Shown: positions 59,221 to 64,000 of the stretch, piece by piece
Numbering within the stretch: position 1 is the first letter of the stretch
Layout: every line of letters begins with the position of its first letter
DNA from: Voacanga thouarsii
Lineage: Eukaryota; Streptophyta; Magnoliopsida; Gentianales; Apocynaceae
Reading direction: 5' to 3'
Assembly: GCA_026120185.1 (NCBI GenBank)
Contig: JANUWF010002024.1
Location: 372,001-436,000, forward strand
Length of the DNA: 64,000 nt
Translations under genes and position numbers: made by a program
The notes under the pieces: generated by a model
Seen by the model: the letters and a program-made list of their open reading frames with translations, nothing else
The model's database searches: none
Told to the model about the DNA's origin: nothing

Positions 59221-59850
59221 TCATACATCAGAATGCATGAGTTCTAATAACTCCTTAGCCCGTTCTCCTTTTCCTAGAAAATGAGTTCTAGTCATTTTAC
59301 CTAGTAAACAAGACTCGCATGTGCCATATGATTCATAATCAAATGACCCTAAGTCACCAAGCTTGTGTAACTTAGAAACATGATTTTCGTTTACATGGCC
59401 CAAACGACAATGCCATAAGTAAGAGATGTTAGAGTTATCTATTTTAGATTTCTTATTGTTTATATTGAGAATTAGATTGTCCAAGTCTAGAACATATAAA
59501 CCATTAACCAAAATTGCTGAACCATAATGAATATCATTCAATGAGAAAGAACAACATTTATTCTTAAATATTAAATGAAATCCACATAAGTCTAAACACA
59601 CAACTGAGATAATGTTTTTCATTAAAACTGGTACATAATAACAGTTTTCCAGTTCTAGAACCAATCCCAAAGGCAGGTTCAGCTCGTATGTCCCCACAGC
59701 AAGTGCAGCAACCTTTGCCCTATTTGCTGTACGTATGTCCACGTCGCCTTTCTCTAGCTTTCTTCTGCTCTTTAGTCCCTACAAGTTATTGCACAAATGA
59801 GATCCACATCCGGTATCTAATACCCATATCTCATTTCTAAAGGCAGTATT
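59221..59850 (-). pseudogene. Copia D protease and pre-integrase domain
   Basis: The protease active site WVLDTGCGSHLCNNL (59783-59828) keeps D-T-G. After one stop the body follows: DIRTANRAKVAALAVGTYEL, GLVLELENCYYVPVLMKN. The pre-integrase zinc site reads LWHCRLGHVNENHVSKLHKL with CESCLLGKM, so the His/His/Cys/Cys pattern is intact. It ends at the TGA before GPMLIQARGGYNY. Confidence 0.9.
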
Positions 59851-60710
59851 TATCTTAATCATAAACACACCTGGAGAAGAAGTAGAAGTGCTTGTAATCT
59901 TCTCCTTCTGCTTCTTGTCCTTGATGGTTTCCAAGTAGGCTTTGCAGTTGCGCCTCCAGTGGCCCATCTTCCTACAATGATGGCATAGGCCCTTGGTAGC
60001 TGCGTCCTTCTTGTTCACACTACCTTTGGGCTTCATGGCAGCCTTCTTCTTCTTCTTTTGAACTTTTTTCTTAGAAGAGGAAGATTCTACCATTAAAACC
60101 ACATTGGATTCCTTCTTCATAGAGGACTCCGCAGTTTTAAGAAGATTGATCAATTCCGAAAATGGTGGACTCAATCTTGTTCATCTGATAGTTAATCACA
60201 AATTGTGAGAAACTATTAGGTAAAGATTGTAGAAATTAAGTCAATACTTAAATCATGATCCATTGCAAACCCGAGAGATCTAAGCTTCTCTATCAAGCCC
60301 AGCATCTTCAGCCCATGAGTGGCCACAGAAGAACCCTCTGCCATTTTACAATGAAATAGTTATTTCAAGATCTCATATCTCTCAGTTCTGGCTTAGGCAT
60401 CAAACAGCTCTCGAAGATGTAAAATGATCGATTGAGCATCCATATGCTCGTACTGTTTCTGCAACTCAGGAGTCATGGATACCAGCATAATACATGATGC
60501 TGTATGATTATCCTCCTTGTGCCTCTTGTGGACAGCATGCTCATCAGCATGAGCATCTTGGGCTGGAGGTGGTGGAATAGGAGCATCTAGCACGTAGAGT
60601 AACTTTTCTGATTTGAGAACGATTCTCAAATTTCCATACCAATCGAGATAGTTTGATTCAGTTAACTTGTTGGTTTCCAAAATGCTACGTAAGTTCAAGT
60701 TCGTTGACAT
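59851..60710 (-). pseudogene. Copia D gag
   Basis: ATG at 60710: MSTNLNLRSILETNKLTESN, DWYGNLRIVLKSEKLLYVLD, APIPPPPAQDAHADEHAVHK. It is open to a stop after ELFDA (60393), continues in frame for a while, and changes frame near 60180. The second stretch (60174 down) carries ELINLLKTAESSMKKES, a basic KKKVQKKKKKAAMKPKG run and an intact CCHC knuckle CHHCRKMGHWRRNC (about 59944-59987). Domain order and length (about 300 residues) fit copia gag. The start is chosen because copia B and C begin with the same residues. Confidence 0.9.
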
Positions 60711-62506
60711 GATGCAAGTGACCTAGATGTAAAGATAGAGAGCATTAGCTACTTGTATATGCACATGATATGCAAATAATTAGAACTTTAATTAAATGCA
60801 TTTTTACTCCACTATTTTACTCAAACCAATAGCCCCCACTACTAATTCAGAAAGCCCGTTGGAACCTTTCCTAGTGGACCAGTATCCAAATTCCTCAAGA
60901 ATAATCTTGGGTTTGCCCAACAAGCCACCCTTAAGTTCATTGGTAGGTATCCAATACCAATTACATCGTGTGTAACTACTGGATCATTGGGTGCTAACAG
61001 CTTTTAATTTTAATGCCTTTTGGGCTACCCCAACTTTTCCTCTAAATTTCTTTATGCTTGAGTTTGCCCAACCGAAATAAAGAATTTAGTTAAACCCGAC
61101 CCATTAATCAGGAATTTAATTCCATAGCTTGAACATGCCCAATGTCAAGTAGGCTTGGGTTTGCCCAATAACCTGGTCTCGAAAAAGAACTCTCGTTCTT
61201 ACTATATTAACAGAAGGAACTAGGTTTAATATTAATTGGGGGATTTCTTCCTTTTAGTGTTTTCGTTGAATGACATGCATAATAATCAACAAATCACATA
61301 ATTGATAATCATGGTAATAAAGCGATTACGTGGTATGGTTAGGGACTTTTCCTAAATTAATTTCTTTGAGCCATAAAAGAAATTAATATAGTTAACCCTA
61401 TGTGTTCATGCATGATTTAAGTAGAAGGTCTTACCTTCTCGCCTTGTTTTGGTTGACATCTCCAGAATAAAATAATTCTACTCATATCTAACATATGTAA
61501 ACTAATTATATAATTTTCTAAAGAGAGAAAACCTCGAATTACATTCGAGGGGAGGTAGATGAGAAGAGATTTACACAAGAATTCTAGAGAAGGCAGGACA
61601 CGCAAACCCTATTTCATAAAAACCAAAACGGTAAAATGCATGAACAGATGTAATTGGGTTTAGTCCATAACTATCCACCATGCAATTGACTATGCTTAAA
61701 CAAAATAAACATATACTTTTATTATTCCAAAATCACTATTTTGGAAAAATAAAACAAATTCTAAAATTATCATGTTAGAGAATACATCAATTTTAGATTT
61801 TCAAAATCATTATTTTGAAGAACAAAATTGATTGTCTCAAAACTAATTTTGAGAAAATGCTTTTGGGTCCCGTCTCTCATCAAATGAGGTTTTTCCCTTT
61901 CAAAATTCTATTCTGGATTTTTTTTTTTTAAATATTAGAGGTTGCAAACAGAGCAGAACCGGCGCCGGCTTGGAAGCCGGAGCCGGCGCTGGCTCTGTTC
62001 TGGTTTCCAAAATTTTTTATCTTCCAAAAATAATATTCAGACATCGCGAACAGAATGGAACTGGCGCCGACTTGGAGGCCGGAGTTGGTGCCGCCTGTGT
62101 TATGCAACAATGGCGGTGATTTTCAAAAATTCCAGAAACAATTTTTCGTGCTTTCTTTTTCTGCAAATTTTTAGTGAGAACAATTCTCGGCAGCATTTTC
62201 TATTTTGAAGCTCTAAACAACAACCAATTTGTTAGTTTAAACAAAATCAAAACGGAAAATTAAGATGAAATGGAGAGCAACATCCATGTTGCAAGAAAAG
62301 GTTTTTCCTGCAGAAATTTTCAGCACCAAAGAAAGCATCTTTTCGAAATACGCTGTGACTTTTACACAATCATATTATGCTACGGACCCAACACATAAAG
62401 ATCGAAACGATTTCAACTCGAGTGAAAATGATTTTCACAGCAAACAAAGACAAACACGAAAACAGTTTTTCATGCCAAAACAATGTCCGTAGACCACACA
62501 TACCAT
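60711..62506 (-). other. Copia D leader
   Basis: Untranslated leader of about 1.8 kb, homologous to copia C 44936-46705 in reverse orientation. It has no conserved ORF. The GC-rich block lies at 61948-62100. Confidence 0.8.
61948..62100 (-). repeat. GC-rich palindromic repeat in the leader
   Basis: Two related blocks (GGCGCCGGCTTGGAAGCCGG at 61961 and GGCGCCGACTTGGAGGCCGG at 62062) are separated by AT-rich sequence. The first contains the perfect 16-base palindrome CCGGCTTGGAAGCCGG if the central GG is ignored as a loop. It matches 45340-45490 of copia C. Confidence 0.8.
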
Positions 62507-62520
62507 GTCTCTGATACCAC
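62507..62520 (-). other. Primer-binding site of copia D
   Basis: Minus strand GTGGTATCAGAGAC lies next to the LTR. It matches the initiator Met tRNA complement except near its end. Confidence 0.9.
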
Positions 62521-64000
62521 TGTTGGGTATCTCAGGCTCATATCCTATACGGCACAGCGAAAAATAAAATGAGATACCATCCCAAGACCCATCTATGTGT
62601 GGAAAACAAGATATAATGAGGGTAAAGGTAACAGCTTTTGCCTTTGCGTGATCGTCCGAAGAACAAAAATTTCTTCTTCAAGTTTACGCGCGATCCAGCA
62701 ATCCTCGTGATCAACCTCCACATGAGTTGAACGTCTAATCTCTATAATAACAGTGTGTGATTATCTCTAACAGTAATCCACATAGAGGATTACTCAAGCA
62801 CCAAAATTTCTGTGCTAGCAGAAGAAGATGGCGGCTAGGTTTTTCTTTCAAGAAGAAAACGAGAAAGAGAGAGAACAAGAGGCTGATTTCGTGTATCTTG
62901 CTATAGGGTTTTTGTGTCCAATTTCAGCTAAGATTTTTCGTGTGTATATTCTCCAATATACACGAAATTCCCTTACCAAAAATAGGGGATTCTAATCCCA
63001 TTAGAATTCTCTAATTGTAATTGGGAACATCAAGTTCTCATAATTACAATTTAGACCATAAATTATAACTAATTATAATTTGTCCACAACAACTTCTCTT
63101 TCTCGCAATTAACCCCACTATGTTATCAAATAACATCTTGAGTATATAATCCTCTATTGTGTGTGACCTATTAGGTTTCCTAATCAATTGGTAGCAAACA
63201 TGAATTAATCCAAACGTCTTTGAGATTAATACTCCATAATTAATTAGAATTAATCCCATTAATTATAATCAGAATTGGTTTATTAATTCATCAATTAATA
63301 ACCCATATTCCCAGATTATGAGCAGTATTTAGCAACACATCATGACCACCCAAGAGTCCAGGAAGTCAAGTGGCTTGACATGAACCCTTCAATAACAAAC
63401 TTCAGTGCAATTAACTCCTTTCACCATATAATATCTCATTCGGTTTGGAGTACGAAATTAGTGCCAACTCCCTCCAGAATTAATTCTGGCCCGAATACAA
63501 TAGTACTTGTACTAAGAACCCACTATTCTTGATGTGTATCAATTGGAATTGTTTCCAATACACAATCGCCTTGGCCAAGGACTTTCCGAGTAGTAATTCC
63601 TACAAGTGGCCATGAGATGTTCGCCCCTACTTATTAGGAGTGGTGAATCATTTTTTGACCCTCTCAGCTACTTTCGTTTACCTCACAATGTACCCAATAT
63701 CCATCCTATAGGCGGCCGTCAATCGAGCTCCAGAGATTGGAATCAATGTACAAAGCTCAGCAAACAAAGGACTTTGGAGATCTCAAGTCTAAGGATAATT
63801 GCACGTTTGCTATATTGAGATTATATCACTGGCACTAAGTAGTTATCTATATGATTATGTCAAAGCTAGGTCATCCAATGAACTTGTTCTATTAACAAGC
63901 ATCTATGTGTTAACTTTGAGTATCTCAATACTCACGGTTATGAGAACCACTGCCGGATCAAATCGGGAAGTCTAACATATGCTAGTCTTAACGCATTAAT
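62521..64000 (-). mobile_element. Copia D 5' LTR, cut by the window end
   Basis: Starts (plus strand) TGTTGGGTATCTCAGGCTCA next to the primer-binding site. It aligns with 55052-56560 of the 3' LTR through all landmarks: GATCGTCCGAAGAACAA, CTGTGCTAGCAGAAGAAGAT, GCGGCCGTCAATCGAGCTCC. About 230 bp of the LTR should lie beyond the window. The open frame at 63606-63818 is antisense to the LTR core. Confidence 0.92.

Overview
The window looks like heterochromatic, intergenic DNA of a large-genome flowering plant, probably a eudicot. It is AT-rich and I could support no host gene, tRNA, rRNA or CRISPR. Almost everything is LTR-retrotransposon sequence, and every protein remnant belongs to a plant transposon family: Ty1/copia (one family repeated several times, perhaps Tork-like), Ty3/gypsy Athila-like, a Ty3/gypsy chromovirus (Tekay/Del-like by its very long LTR), a SIRE/Maximus-like copia LTR and a DUF4283-type LINE ORF1. 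All coding parts are broken. Family names rest on motifs recognised by eye, not on searches.

Layout. 1-2.1 kb: copia RNase H tail and 3' LTR (+). 2.2-5.5 kb: a chromovirus-type LTR (+). 5.5-7.2 kb: LINE ORF1 remnant (-). 7.2-9.2 kb: SIRE-like LTR (-) and flank. 9.2-37.1 kb: an Athila-like element on the minus strand. Its 3' LTR is split by a copia solo LTR (10455-31234, target duplication CACAT). That solo LTR is itself split by a giant gypsy solo LTR (11787-30784, target duplication CGACT). Inside the gypsy LTR a 1.85-kb segment is tandemly repeated nine times (12356-28998), so an LTR expected to be about 4.2 kb became 19 kb. 37.1-42.9 kb: copia B (+), inserted in Athila. 42.9-43.15 kb: a rearranged copia LTR scrap. 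43.15-47.4 kb: copia C (+), cut inside its gag zinc knuckle by a non-autonomous chromovirus (47448 onward, minus) that keeps only a deleted gag, an extra acidic ORF and the last codons of pol between 4.4-kb LTRs. That element's 5' LTR is in turn cut at 55052 by copia D (minus), which runs past the window end.

The elements therefore form a nest: Athila > copia B > LTR scrap > copia C > gag-only chromovirus > copia D, with a second nest (Athila LTR > copia solo LTR > gypsy solo LTR > tandem array) on the left. Structural signals (primer-binding sites, polypurine tracts, TG...CA ends, 5-bp target duplications) agree with the coding remnants. The most notable feature is the array, which looks like a satellite repeat arising inside a single solo LTR. 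The single-copy state of the same segment is still visible at about 48.04-50.03 kb for comparison.
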